A stretch of 64,000 nt of DNA, taken from contig CAZSGE010000009.1 of the NCBI GenBank assembly GCA_964606325.1, positions 1 through 64,000 of the forward strand, in the 5' to 3' direction. The stretch is from Berkiella sp964606325 (GTDB lineage: Bacteria > Pseudomonadota > Gammaproteobacteria > Berkiellales > Berkiellaceae). Shown piece by piece: positions 1 through 8,861 of the stretch (position 1 is the first letter of the stretch; each line of letters begins with the position of its first letter). The notes beneath the pieces were generated by a model. That model had not been told where the DNA came from and did not search any database. It was given only the letters and a program-made list of their open reading frames with translations. A program made the translations under genes and the position numbers.

Positions 1-1
1 A

Positions 2-2092
2 AACACTTACAGCTATAAAAGTAATACGCAAACGCGCTCTGTGGGTATCAATTTGCTTAATCCAGAAGAGGTAAGTGTCAGTGTTGGGCGTGATTCGCAA
101 ACACAAAATGTTACCGAATTTACTTTAGCCAAATTGCATGCGCGAGACTCGGCTCAAGTAGATGGTGGGCAGAAAATTGAAGGTGCATTAAGTATTCAAG
201 GCGCCAGCGGTTTTGCTCGAGCGCAAGAAATGCGTTTTGAGACACCTCAAAACACTAAACAGACTCATCATCGTATTCAAGGCGCGAATGTCAGCACCGC
301 TGGTGCCTTTGGCGCACATTTACAAAATCAATCCACAGATGAAGCTTTAACCACCGAAAAAGCAGGTATTATTTTAGGGCAGGGTGACGTAAGTGCAAAT
401 CACATTCATTTGGGATCTGGCTCCAAGATTCAAGCATCGACTTTAAGTAGACCCGATGATGAACAAGGCTTGCCCACCATAACCGGCACCGCAGCGCAAG
501 ATCACAGTGAACACCGTCAAGACGGTGCTTCATTTAACTTCGCAGCACAAGGTGAGCCTGGGGCTGATTTGTCACATTCTCATAAAGTCACCGAAACGAT
601 TCATCGCCCAACCGTATTGGCTGAAAATGTAACAGCACAAGACTTGCCAGGCATTAATACCGATGCAGCAAAGGAAACTGAGGTAGTAAAAGATACAAAT
701 CATGGTTTTGCTGTTGCTGGCTTTATTCCAAATGTTGACAAAACAAAAGAAGATTTCGCTGCGATGAAGCAAGCTGCCACAAAAGGTTTGCATTGGCTCT
801 ATGGCAAAAATAGCGGAACGCCCGCTCAAAATTCATCTGTTGAAAAGCAATTTCATTTGCATGAAACGCTGGGAACACAACCTGATATTGATATCGCTCC
901 CCAAACCAGTGTTATAGATGCGCTAGAAGCATTGCCATCACCTGAGGCTGGTGAATTTGAGACGCTTACGCCATTTTATCAATTTGGTGCGCCAAACACT
1001 TGGTTCGCTGGTAATGACAGCACACAACCCACTAGTTCATTTCCATATAATCTTGATTTAAACCAAGATACACTTGTGCCTATTTATTCACTTTCACCTC
1101 AGGATAAACCCCCATTAGGTTCCATAGATGAATATGGACGATTAAACATTAATGTCTACGGAGATCAAACGGCAAAACCCTATAAGCCTTTTAGCTTGCC
1201 GTCAGCAGTTCCTTTACACGATGATAATCCGGTTTGGGATCATATTTTTGGATTTTGTCGTGGCGTAGAAAAAGCAAGGGATAGTACCGTTAATGCATTG
1301 ATACACCCCATCGACACGGCTGTGGGCTTGGGAACAACGGTATGGGATGGATATAACGCGATAGGCGATTTGGCGTTTGGGCTTTCAACGGCAGGTGCGA
1401 GAGAAAGAAATGCGCAAAGAGGAATTCTATATAATGAGGTAATAGAAAATTTTGCAGTTGGTGATAGTGTTTACCGCACCGAAATGCTTTCTGAATTAGG
1501 AGTGTCAATGATATTTGGCGGAGCAATAAGTGGGGCGCCAAGAAGTCTGATAAGTGAAGGGATGGTGAGGATAGGGCATGCTATTCCTACCGACTACGGA
1601 TTTGCATATCAAAGCTATATGCCAAAGTACTTCAACTCTCGAAGCGCTATCAAAGATGGTAAGTCTATTTATAGAGCTGGCACCAAGCCTACAGAAACAT
1701 CGAGAGGGAGCAAAGGCATTGAGGGGCAATTTTGGGCAGTTGAGGAGCCAAGCAAATCAACTTATGCAATGGATTATGGTATTCCACCAAAAAATGTAGA
1801 AAAAATTGATTTTGCCATTGAGGGAAGGTTAAAGCAAAATGAAAACTTTATCACTCGTCCTGCGCCTGGTTATGGCTCAAATCCAGGAGGTGCAATAGAA
1901 GTGGTAACGAGAACCGGTGGAGTTGAATTAACTAATCCAGCTGTTGCCTTTTCTAAAGATCAGTTAGTAGGAAATCGATCATTATTATTTCAGAAAGTAG
2001 ATAAGTCTATACAAACTTTAGCTTCTGAACCCGCATTGGGTGCTATGGCAAACGCAGACATTAAAATGCAAGATAAGGTAAGACCACATTGA
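2..2092 (+). CDS. Filamentous haemagglutinin/CDI-type exoprotein, C-terminal part with toxin-like end (5' partial)
   Basis: The reading frame is open to the left edge of the window, so this is the 3' end of a larger gene; the GTG at 41 is only an internal in-frame codon. The first ~300 residues are the repetitive, polar, His/Gln-rich sequence seen near the C-terminus of FhaB/CdiA-type two-partner-secretion exoproteins. A moderately hydrophobic Gly/Ala-rich stretch follows (residues ~405-470 counted from 41), which may be a pretoxin/entry region. The last ~170 residues form a compact globular domain with IYRAGTKPTE, GQFWAVEEP and ITRPAPGYGSNPGG. Similar motifs occur in C-terminal domains of RHS/CDI polymorphic toxins, possibly ADP-ribosyltransferase-like; that family assignment is tentative. 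The TGA stop overlaps the start of the next gene, as in toxin-immunity pairs. Confidence 0.7.
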   Translation, partial: NTYSYKSNTQTRSVGINLLNPEEVSVSVGRDSQTQNVTEFTLAKLHARDSAQVDGGQKIEGALSIQGASGFARAQEMRFETPQNTKQTHHRIQGANVSTAGAFGAHLQNQSTDEALTTEKAGIILGQGDVSANHIHLGSGSKIQASTLSRPDDEQGLPTITGTAAQDHSEHRQDGASFNFAAQGEPGADLSHSHKVTETIHRPTVLAENVTAQDLPGINTDAAKETEVVKDTNHGFAVAGFIPNVDKTKEDFAAMKQAATKGLHWLYGKNSGTPAQNSSVEKQFHLHETLGTQPDIDIAPQTSVIDALEALPSPEAGEFETLTPFYQFGAPNTWFAGNDSTQPTSSFPYNLDLNQDTLVPIYSLSPQDKPPLGSIDEYGRLNINVYGDQTAKPYKPFSLPSAVPLHDDNPVWDHIFGFCRGVEKARDSTVNALIHPIDTAVGLGTTVWDGYNAIGDLAFGLSTAGARERNAQRGILYNEVIENFAVGDSVYRTEMLSELGVSMIFGGAISGAPRSLISEGMVRIGHAIPTDYGFAYQSYMPKYFNSRSAIKDGKSIYRAGTKPTETSRGSKGIEGQFWAVEEPSKSTYAMDYGIPPKNVEKIDFAIEGRLKQNENFITRPAPGYGSNPGGAIEVVTRTGGVELTNPAVAFSKDQLVGNRSLLFQKVDKSIQTLASEPALGAMANADIKMQDKVRPH

Positions 2093-2523
2093 TTATTAAA
2101 AAGTGTCTAAAATATTTATATGAATCAATAAGAGGCTATATAGCAGTTGCTTTTGAGATGATTTTTCTTGAAAAGCCCTGGTATTTATTTCCTCTAAGAT
2201 TTCTTTCCTACATCATGCTAATACTAATCAGTATAGCTAATATTGAGATCCGTTTATGGCCGAGAAAATTCAAGTCCATGGAGGATTTTTATCGTCATGT
2301 AGGCACAATTACAAAAAAACTTTATGAAAATAATCAAACAGAATGGGCGGGAGAAATTTATGGTGCTCTTTATGTCAGCCAGTCATTTTATGAAATGCAA
2401 GGAGAGTTGTTAAGGGTTTTACCACAGGTTAGAAGACAAAAGTTTTGTAAAGACTTAAAGCTCACCAAAGATATCAATAAAGCGATATCATTTCTAAACT
2501 CCTTTTCTAAAGGCGTTATATAG
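2089..2523 (+). CDS. Candidate immunity protein for the upstream toxin domain
   Basis: A 144-residue basic protein starting at a TTG whose last two bases lie in the stop codon of the exoprotein gene, so translation is probably coupled. It has one clear hydrophobic segment (residues ~30-52, including LSYIMLILISIANI) preceded by an amphipathic N-terminus, then a soluble helical C-terminal part rich in Lys and Gln. No family is recognised. Its position directly behind a polymorphic-toxin-like C-terminus, its small size and its predicted inner-membrane location fit an immunity protein, but this rests on context alone. An ATT at 2088 is an alternative start. Confidence 0.55.
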   Translation: MIIKKCLKYLYESIRGYIAVAFEMIFLEKPWYLFPLRFLSYIMLILISIANIEIRLWPRKFKSMEDFYRHVGTITKKLYENNQTEWAGEIYGALYVSQSFYEMQGELLRVLPQVRRQKFCKDLKLTKDINKAISFLNSFSKGVI

Positions 2524-2553
2524 ATTTTTATGTTTAAGCAGTAAGAGGTAATT

Positions 2554-4104
2554 ATGAGTAGATTAACAGAAGTTGTTGAATTAATAGTTGAGAATCCACA
2601 AGAGGGTTATCAAAAGCTAAAAGCGTTGATGCAGGAAAAAGCGAGCAAAAAGAACCCCAGCATTTCCATCGATTTGTCAAACCTATTAACAGCGTTAAAT
2701 GATAATCAAAAAACCACCTTTTTAACCATCGTTGCAAAATCATTGGAAGGCAGAAAAATTGATTCGGTTAATTTATCGAAGAACGAATTAAATGCTAAAC
2801 AAATAGCAGTTTTTATCAAAAATTTTAAATGTGAAAGGGATGTTAGCCTTAATGCCAGTGATAATAACCTTGGCAAAAGCGCCGCTGATCTTGCCAAATC
2901 ATTACAAGGCAAACAAATCACCAGGCTTGATCTGACGCGAACGCAAATGGATGATGCCGCTTTAATGGCATTTGGTAAACAATTGCGAGATAACGAACTA
3001 ATTCAATTAAATTTAAAAGAAAATGCATTCTCAAGCGCAGGTTTAGCACAGTTTGCGAAATATTTAGCCGTCAATAAAATAAGACATTTTATTGTGAGCG
3101 GTAACCCCATAGCCGCTAATGATGCTGCCACTTTAGGAGCAAATCTTCAGAATTCTCAGGTTCAAAAATTAGATGCCACACATTGCTCATTAACCAACAA
3201 AGGTTTTGTGCAATTGATTCAAGGTCTTGCGCAGGGCCCGGTGAAAGATCTGGATCTTTCTAATAATAACATTGGTAACACCGGCGCAAAAGAAGCCAGT
3301 GTTCACTTTGAAAACACGCAAATTCAAAGTGTCAAAATGTGGAACAATCATATCAAAACTCAAGGGGTTTGTGATTTACTAGCGCATCTGAAATACTCGA
3401 AATTAACCTATGTAAATCTAAGTTTTAATGGTAAGCACGAATTAGCCCCCATTAATATCGCACTTAAGAATACGCCAGTTTCCGAAATTCATTTAGATTT
3501 ATCATGCATCACAAAGCAAGAGCGAGAAGAGCATGAGTCTATATTACAAAAAAATGCGCAAGCCAATGCATTAGTCAGAACCTACAAATCCGCTAAAGAA
3601 CCATTGCTTGAGCCCATAAAGCCGCTTTCTAAGCGCGATATTGGTATTGCAGCCATTGGCTCATTTTCATCGGTGATGGGCTTTGAATATTTCTCTGGCT
3701 TATTCAAGACAGGGGTATCATTTGCTATTTTAGCCGTATCAACGTTGGCTTTAGGTGTAATAGGCGCTTGCCTAGGTTTAGCGACGGTGTATGCACTGAG
3801 AAATCAGTATGGAGTCAGTGCTAAACAAAAATATAAGCAAGCATATGAGTATGATAGAAAATATGCTGTGAGGTTGGCGCGCAAATTAGATGAAAAAGAG
3901 CATAGCGATATTATCACTTCTTTCGCCAAAGCATTTAATGAAGCACCTAATCAATCATTTGATGATGAAGGTAATGCCGTCCGCAATGGCAAGACAAAAC
4001 ATTATGTGCTAAGAGAACAAGTGGCAAAGCTCAAGCGGGAAGTTCATTTGCCTGTGGAGCCGGAAAAAAATATGTTTAAAAGAGTTATGGCTAAAGTATT
4101 TTAA
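2554..4104 (+). CDS. Leucine-rich-repeat protein with C-terminal membrane segments, candidate host-directed effector
   Basis: A 516-residue protein with a good ribosome site (AAGAGG upstream of the ATG). Residues ~68-316 contain about eight ribonuclease-inhibitor-type leucine-rich repeats, with LxLxxN-like cores such as VNLSKNELN and LDLSNNNIGNTG. Residues ~364-383 and ~386-414 are two adjacent hydrophobic helices forming a hairpin, followed by a charged tail of ~100 residues. LRR proteins with a membrane hairpin and no signal peptide are common among Legionellales effectors; secretion is inference. The gene ends at a strong palindrome shared with the convergent ATP-grasp gene. Confidence 0.75.
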   Translation: MSRLTEVVELIVENPQEGYQKLKALMQEKASKKNPSISIDLSNLLTALNDNQKTTFLTIVAKSLEGRKIDSVNLSKNELNAKQIAVFIKNFKCERDVSLNASDNNLGKSAADLAKSLQGKQITRLDLTRTQMDDAALMAFGKQLRDNELIQLNLKENAFSSAGLAQFAKYLAVNKIRHFIVSGNPIAANDAATLGANLQNSQVQKLDATHCSLTNKGFVQLIQGLAQGPVKDLDLSNNNIGNTGAKEASVHFENTQIQSVKMWNNHIKTQGVCDLLAHLKYSKLTYVNLSFNGKHELAPINIALKNTPVSEIHLDLSCITKQEREEHESILQKNAQANALVRTYKSAKEPLLEPIKPLSKRDIGIAAIGSFSSVMGFEYFSGLFKTGVSFAILAVSTLALGVIGACLGLATVYALRNQYGVSAKQKYKQAYEYDRKYAVRLARKLDEKEHSDIITSFAKAFNEAPNQSFDDEGNAVRNGKTKHYVLREQVAKLKREVHLPVEPEKNMFKRVMAKVF

Positions 4105-4119
4105 CAAGGTTTTAGCAAG

Positions 4120-4154
4120 CTGCGCTTAAGGGATTGGATTTTACTTAAGCGCAG
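4120..4154. terminator. Perfect palindrome between convergent genes
   Basis: Two 11-base perfect complementary arms (CTGCGCTTAAG and CTTAAGCGCAG) separated by 13 bases lie between the LRR gene and the convergent ATP-grasp gene. It is followed by an A/T-rich run but no long T tract on the plus strand, so it may be a bidirectional terminator or a transcript-end stabiliser. Confidence 0.5.
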
Positions 4155-4172
4155 TCTTAAAGAACTAAAAGG

Positions 4173-5189
4173 TTATCGATAACGCGCCATCGCCGCATGG
4201 AGCACTTTCTCAAATAACTGCTCATACGTAATGCCGGCTAAATCTGCCATGGGAGATAAGCCGCTGGGGTTAGGATTGGCTTCCAGCAGTTTAATGGTGC
4301 CATTTGCATCCGCGCGAAAATCAAAGCGTGCAAAATCGCGACATCCTAAACGCTCAAACAATAAGAAAGAGTAAGCGATAAGTTCGTTTTCAACTTGGGC
4401 GGGGAGTTCTGCGCCTTTAAATTTAATTTGTGTATAGTAATCAGAATCAAACTGCCATTTTTGTTCATATGCCAAAATTTTGGGCAGATGAGATGGCAAC
4501 GCGCTAAAGTCCACTTCCAAAAGCGGTAGCACTTCATAATTTCCGGGATTGCCTAAAATGCCAACACTGTATTCTGGGCCGGTTAAGTATTCTTGAATCA
4601 GCATGCTGGTATTGGGTAAAAGCTTTTGGACTTCTTGCAGTCTTTCTTCAAGCATGGCTTGATTATGAACAACTGCATTTTGCGTGATGCCGATCGAACC
4701 ATCACCGACATTAGGTTTGATAATGACAGGGAACTGTAATATTGAGGGTATGCCGTCTAACGGCATCACAAACGCCTCATTGGGAACCGGTATATTCAAG
4801 CTTTGGGCAATGGCGCGTACAGCCGATTTATCAAAGCATAAAGCTAAACACGCAGGACCTGCGCCAGTGTAGGGAATATTCATTAATTCCAATAAAGCCG
4901 GAACATGCAATTCGTGGGTGGCGAGATTATTAAACCCTTCATCACATAAATTAAACACAAACTGAGGTTGGCTCTTTTGCAAATCCGTCAGCAGGTTTTG
5001 ATGATCGTCCAGATAAGTGAATTCAAATTCTGTTAACAAAGCGAGTGATGATTTGATCTCATCGACCATCTCGATATCTTCTTGATTAAATTGGCCGTTA
5101 AGTTTAACAGGATCAGGCAGCCTGGGATCGCCCAAGAGCACAGTAGTTTTTAATTTGTGATCATTAACAGAAAAGGGTTTACTGACCAT
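4173..5189 (-). CDS. D-alanine--D-alanine ligase-like ATP-grasp enzyme (stand-alone)
   Basis: An ATP-grasp ligase of the D-Ala-D-Ala ligase family. Visible motifs are the ATP-binding IIKPNVGDGSIGIT, LIQEYLTGPEYSVG, and the metal-binding FRADANGTIKLLEANPNPSG near the C-terminus. Such enzymes join an amino acid or small carboxylate to an amine through an acyl phosphate. It is a close paralogue of the C-terminal half of the fusion protein at 8862-10799. It is not in a cell-wall cluster, so it is probably not the housekeeping Ddl, and the substrate is unknown. I chose the ATG at 5189 because AAAGGAT lies 9 bases upstream; an in-frame ATG at 5228 would add 13 residues but lacks a good ribosome site. 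Confidence 0.8.
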   Translation of the reverse strand: MVSKPFSVNDHKLKTTVLLGDPRLPDPVKLNGQFNQEDIEMVDEIKSSLALLTEFEFTYLDDHQNLLTDLQKSQPQFVFNLCDEGFNNLATHELHVPALLELMNIPYTGAGPACLALCFDKSAVRAIAQSLNIPVPNEAFVMPLDGIPSILQFPVIIKPNVGDGSIGITQNAVVHNQAMLEERLQEVQKLLPNTSMLIQEYLTGPEYSVGILGNPGNYEVLPLLEVDFSALPSHLPKILAYEQKWQFDSDYYTQIKFKGAELPAQVENELIAYSFLLFERLGCRDFARFDFRADANGTIKLLEANPNPSGLSPMADLAGITYEQLFEKVLHAAMARYR

Positions 5190-5334
5190 ATTAAAAGTAT
5201 CCTTTGAATGTTGCTCTTTTTCTTTCATAAGATGGACTGACTTAATGCTAACCTCTATTCAACCTGCTAACAGAGTGTTATAAAATGGGGCATTTTAAAC
5301 GTTCTGGCCAACTAAAGACAGAGGGCTAAAATTA

Positions 5335-6150
5335 ATGAGTCGATTTGCTGTATTTGGTGATCCTATATCTCATAGCCTTTCACCCAGTATTCATCAGGCT
5401 TTTGCACAAGAGGCACAAGTTACCTTAACTTTCGATAAAATTTTAACGAAGCTTGGCACCCTCAAAGAGACCTTAGCGCGCTTTCGTGAAGAAGGGGGAA
5501 TGGGAGGTTGTGTCACTTTACCCTTGAAGATCGAAGCTTTCGAATTATGTCAGCAGTTAACCCCAGCAGCGAAAACAGCCAAAGCAGTCAACACGCTTTA
5601 TTGGCAGGATGAACAACTATGTGGTGATAATACCGATGGCGAGGGCTTGTTGGGTTACTTGCAACAAGATCTTCATTATGAGCTTGCTGGTAAACGCATT
5701 TTAATTCTTGGGGCAGGTGGCGCCACACGGGGTATTATTGATCCCTTATTAAAAGCGAAAATTGAAAGCATTGTGATTGTGAACAGGACATTAGAAAAAG
5801 CACAAGCGCTTTGCACAAATGATGCGATGAAAGCTTACGATTATCAAACCTTTAATGCCTCAGATGAGGCCCCTTTCTTTCTTGTTATTAATGCGACGTC
5901 CGCTAGTTTACAAAAAGCACTGCCGCCAATTAAATCTGATTGGATCAAAAATACCCATACAGTGGATTTGGCTTATCAGCGCAATGAGATCACTATTTTT
6001 CAACAATGGGCAAAAGACCATGGGGCCATTGATTCCCAAGATGGTATTGGTATGTTGGTCTGGCAGGCAGCATTAGGTTTTAAACGTTGGCATCATTTTT
6101 TACCTGCTGTTGCGCCGGTAATTGAAAAACTTCGACAAGGAATGCTGTGA
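5335..6150 (+). CDS. aroE: Shikimate dehydrogenase (NADP+)
   Basis: Reduces 3-dehydroshikimate to shikimate in the chorismate pathway. The 271 residues match the family length. The substrate-binding SHSLSPSIHQAF lies near residue 12, the catalytic lysine is in VTLPLKIEAF, the conserved DNTDGEGLL lies near residue 97, and the nucleotide-binding glycine motif GAGGATRGII near residue 127. The start ATG is the first in frame. The stop overlaps the MFS transporter start (TGATG), so the two are probably co-transcribed. Confidence 0.95.
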   Translation: MSRFAVFGDPISHSLSPSIHQAFAQEAQVTLTFDKILTKLGTLKETLARFREEGGMGGCVTLPLKIEAFELCQQLTPAAKTAKAVNTLYWQDEQLCGDNTDGEGLLGYLQQDLHYELAGKRILILGAGGATRGIIDPLLKAKIESIVIVNRTLEKAQALCTNDAMKAYDYQTFNASDEAPFFLVINATSASLQKALPPIKSDWIKNTHTVDLAYQRNEITIFQQWAKDHGAIDSQDGIGMLVWQAALGFKRWHHFLPAVAPVIEKLRQGML

Positions 6151-7379
6151 TGACACTATCTCCTGTGGATAATAGGAAATTATATCTCACGATTTTGGTC
6201 AGTGCCTTAGGCTATTTTGTCGATGTCTATGACATTATTTTATTTGCCGTATTGCGTGTGCCCAGCCTTAAAGCGTTAGGATTAGCGCCAGAAGAAATCA
6301 CCACGATTGGTTTGAACCTGATGAACGTGCAGTTACTGGGTATGCTCATTGGTGGTGTGGCTTGGGGCATGTTAGGAGATAAGCGTGGGCGCTTATCGAT
6401 TTTATTTGGCTCCATCATTTTATATTCCACAGCCAATTTTGCGAATGCATTTGTGACTAATGTTTCACAATATGCTGTGTTGCGTTTTATCGCAGGATTT
6501 GGCTTAGCGGGCGAATTAGGCGCAGGCATTACCTTGGTGAGCGAATTAATGTCGCAACATAAACGTGGTATTGGCACCACCATTGTAACAGCATTTGGCG
6601 TATTGGGAGGGATCTGTGGTGGTATGGTGGGAAATTTGTTTACCTGGCAAACCGCTTATATCATAGGGGGCTTGGCAGGTTTTGTGCTGCTTTTCATGCG
6701 CTTAGGTTTGGTTGAATCAGGTATGTTTATCACACTCAAGACAGATAATCATGTGCAAAAGGGAAGTCTTGGCAAATTTTGGTCCAAGCCTCATTTATTG
6801 AAAAAATATGGCTGCTGTTTATTGATAGGTATGCCGTTTTGGATTTTTGTGGGACTGTTCATGACATTAGCGCCGGAACTTGGTGCCATGTTAAATGTTG
6901 CGGGGGAGGTGACCACTTCCTGGGCTTTATTATATTTTAATGTGGGTTTAGGGATAGGTGAGCTTTCCAGTGGCTTGCTCAGCCAACTATGGGGTTCGCG
7001 CAAAAAGACCGTGGCGCTGTTTATTGTGCTTGCCTTTAGTGTGATGATGACATTCCTTAACTCGCACGATATCACGCCAAACTATTTCTATGGTTTTTGT
7101 GTGTTAATGGGCGCCAGTATTGGTTATTGGGCGGTATTTTTAGTGATGTCTGCAGAGCAATTTGGTACCAATCTTCGCGCTACGGTGACGGTTTCTTTGC
7201 CGAATATGGTAAGGGGCATGGCGGTGCCGATGACACTGCTTCTCACTTATTTAAAGCCCCATTTAGGTATGATAACAAGCCTTGGTCTAATAGGTGGAGG
7301 AAGCCTTTTGTTGGCGATGCTGTGCATCTTTAGTTTGCCAGAGACTTTTGCGCGTGATTTAGATTTTATTGAAGCTTAA
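6150..7379 (+). CDS. Major facilitator superfamily transporter
   Basis: A 409-residue inner-membrane protein with about twelve hydrophobic helices. The loop 2-3 MFS signature is present as WGMLGDKRGRLS and the fourth/fifth helix region contains RFIAGFGLAGELGAG, typical of the metabolite:H+ symporter/sugar-porter branch. The substrate cannot be named from sequence. The ATG at 6150 shares its A with the aroE stop; a GTG at 6147 is one codon earlier. The stop overlaps by 4 bases that of the convergent carboxypeptidase within a TTAA palindrome. Confidence 0.85.
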   Translation: MTLSPVDNRKLYLTILVSALGYFVDVYDIILFAVLRVPSLKALGLAPEEITTIGLNLMNVQLLGMLIGGVAWGMLGDKRGRLSILFGSIILYSTANFANAFVTNVSQYAVLRFIAGFGLAGELGAGITLVSELMSQHKRGIGTTIVTAFGVLGGICGGMVGNLFTWQTAYIIGGLAGFVLLFMRLGLVESGMFITLKTDNHVQKGSLGKFWSKPHLLKKYGCCLLIGMPFWIFVGLFMTLAPELGAMLNVAGEVTTSWALLYFNVGLGIGELSSGLLSQLWGSRKKTVALFIVLAFSVMMTFLNSHDITPNYFYGFCVLMGASIGYWAVFLVMSAEQFGTNLRATVTVSLPNMVRGMAVPMTLLLTYLKPHLGMITSLGLIGGGSLLLAMLCIFSLPETFARDLDFIEA

Positions 7380-8860
7380 GAGACATGAATATATTTGGTT
7401 TTGAGATAATGAATTAACGCATCCGTTTGCAAGGGTTGATGCGTTGCTTTTTCAATAAGTTCATTAGTGCTATAGCGCGCACCATGTTGGCAGATGGCAT
7501 GTTTTAGAAATGCTACTAACGGCACCATATTACCAGTCGCAATATGGTGATATATTTCCGGGTGATGAAGTTGCATCACATAATGCAATTGGGTGGCGAA
7601 AATGAATCCAATGCCATACGACTGAAAATAACCAAAATAGCCTTGCGCCCAATGGATATCTTGCAAGCAATCCTTTTCCCCATCAACTTGAATCCCCAGA
7701 TTTTTTTGGCAAAGCGATTGCCAAAAGGCGGGCACATCATTTGATGTGATCTCATTAGAAAAAAGTGCTTTTTCAGTTTCATAGCGGATCAATACATGCG
7801 CCATGTAACATAATTCATCGCTTTCTATACGTGGCTTTTGCGGATTAACTTGGGTTAATAAAGCATAGAGATTATCGATATGCCAGTGATTAGATTCGCC
7901 TAAATATTCTGGTAACAGTTTAGATAACCACATGACAAAAGGCATACTTGTGCCAATACATTTTTCCCAAAATAAAGCCAAGCCTTCATGCATTGCCATG
8001 CCGGCATCTTGCCCCACTAAGGTAAAACGATAATCTGCAGGTAAGGCGCTATCATATAACCCATGTCCTAATTCATGGACAAGCCCTAAAATGGTGTTCA
8101 AGGGGTTTGTCTTATCAAAGCTAACCGTCATGCGGATATCGCCAGGCGCACCTTCTGTAAACGGATGTATGCTTTCATCAAGACGTCCGTGTTCAAGTGA
8201 AAAGGAGAAATCAGCTAGCATGGCTTGGCATAATTTAAGTTGTTTGTTTTTTGAAAACTCGCCACTTAAGGTGGGTGTTACTAACGGCTGCAACAAACGC
8301 GCTGCGATTAGATCAGGGAATAAGGGGCTCACGTTATTAAATAACGCATCTACCTCCGATTGTTTGCGGTGAGGATCATATTCATCCATTAAGGCTTCAA
8401 AAGGATTTACCCCCAAAACTTGTGATATGCGTTGGGCCTTTTCTCTTACCAAGGTAATAAGTTCAGCAAAAGGATGTTTAAATATAGCGAAATCATTGTG
8501 CTTTTTCGCATCATACCAGGCATGTTCGCTCATGCGCACTGCTTTATCATATTGTTCAACGAAATGAGTCGGCAGCGCGGTATTACGTTGATGGTATCTT
8601 GTCATCAACGCTAAATTACGTTGAGAGATAGTGGTTAACTGTTCACTTTGTGCATTAGCTTGTGAAAGTAAAAGAGATGTTTTATTGCTTGTAATCAGTT
8701 CGTGAATAGTGCTATCAAGCGCAGCGAACTGAGAAGCCCGTAATAGATAGCTTTTGGAAGGCATCATCACTTGAGCGTCCCAGCTCAGCAATGATGCTAC
8801 CGATTTTAGCGTTAGCGCTTTGCGAAAAGTGGCTTCTAATTCAAGATAAGCTGTTTGCAA
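7376..8860 (-). CDS. M32 family metallocarboxypeptidase (carboxypeptidase Taq-like)
   Basis: A cytoplasmic zinc carboxypeptidase that removes C-terminal residues from peptides. The 494 residues match M32. The zinc site is HELGH at residues 262-266, with the third ligand expected in MAMHEGLALFWE near residue 291; the substrate-binding EGAPGDIRMT and the C-terminal QLHYVMQ segments are also recognisable. It starts with TTG at 8860, one base after the stop of the upstream methyltransferase/ligase gene, so the two form an operon and translation is likely coupled. Confidence 0.92.
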   Translation of the reverse strand: MQTAYLELEATFRKALTLKSVASLLSWDAQVMMPSKSYLLRASQFAALDSTIHELITSNKTSLLLSQANAQSEQLTTISQRNLALMTRYHQRNTALPTHFVEQYDKAVRMSEHAWYDAKKHNDFAIFKHPFAELITLVREKAQRISQVLGVNPFEALMDEYDPHRKQSEVDALFNNVSPLFPDLIAARLLQPLVTPTLSGEFSKNKQLKLCQAMLADFSFSLEHGRLDESIHPFTEGAPGDIRMTVSFDKTNPLNTILGLVHELGHGLYDSALPADYRFTLVGQDAGMAMHEGLALFWEKCIGTSMPFVMWLSKLLPEYLGESNHWHIDNLYALLTQVNPQKPRIESDELCYMAHVLIRYETEKALFSNEITSNDVPAFWQSLCQKNLGIQVDGEKDCLQDIHWAQGYFGYFQSYGIGFIFATQLHYVMQLHHPEIYHHIATGNMVPLVAFLKHAICQHGARYSTNELIEKATHQPLQTDALIHYLKTKYIHVS

Positions 8861-8861
8861 T

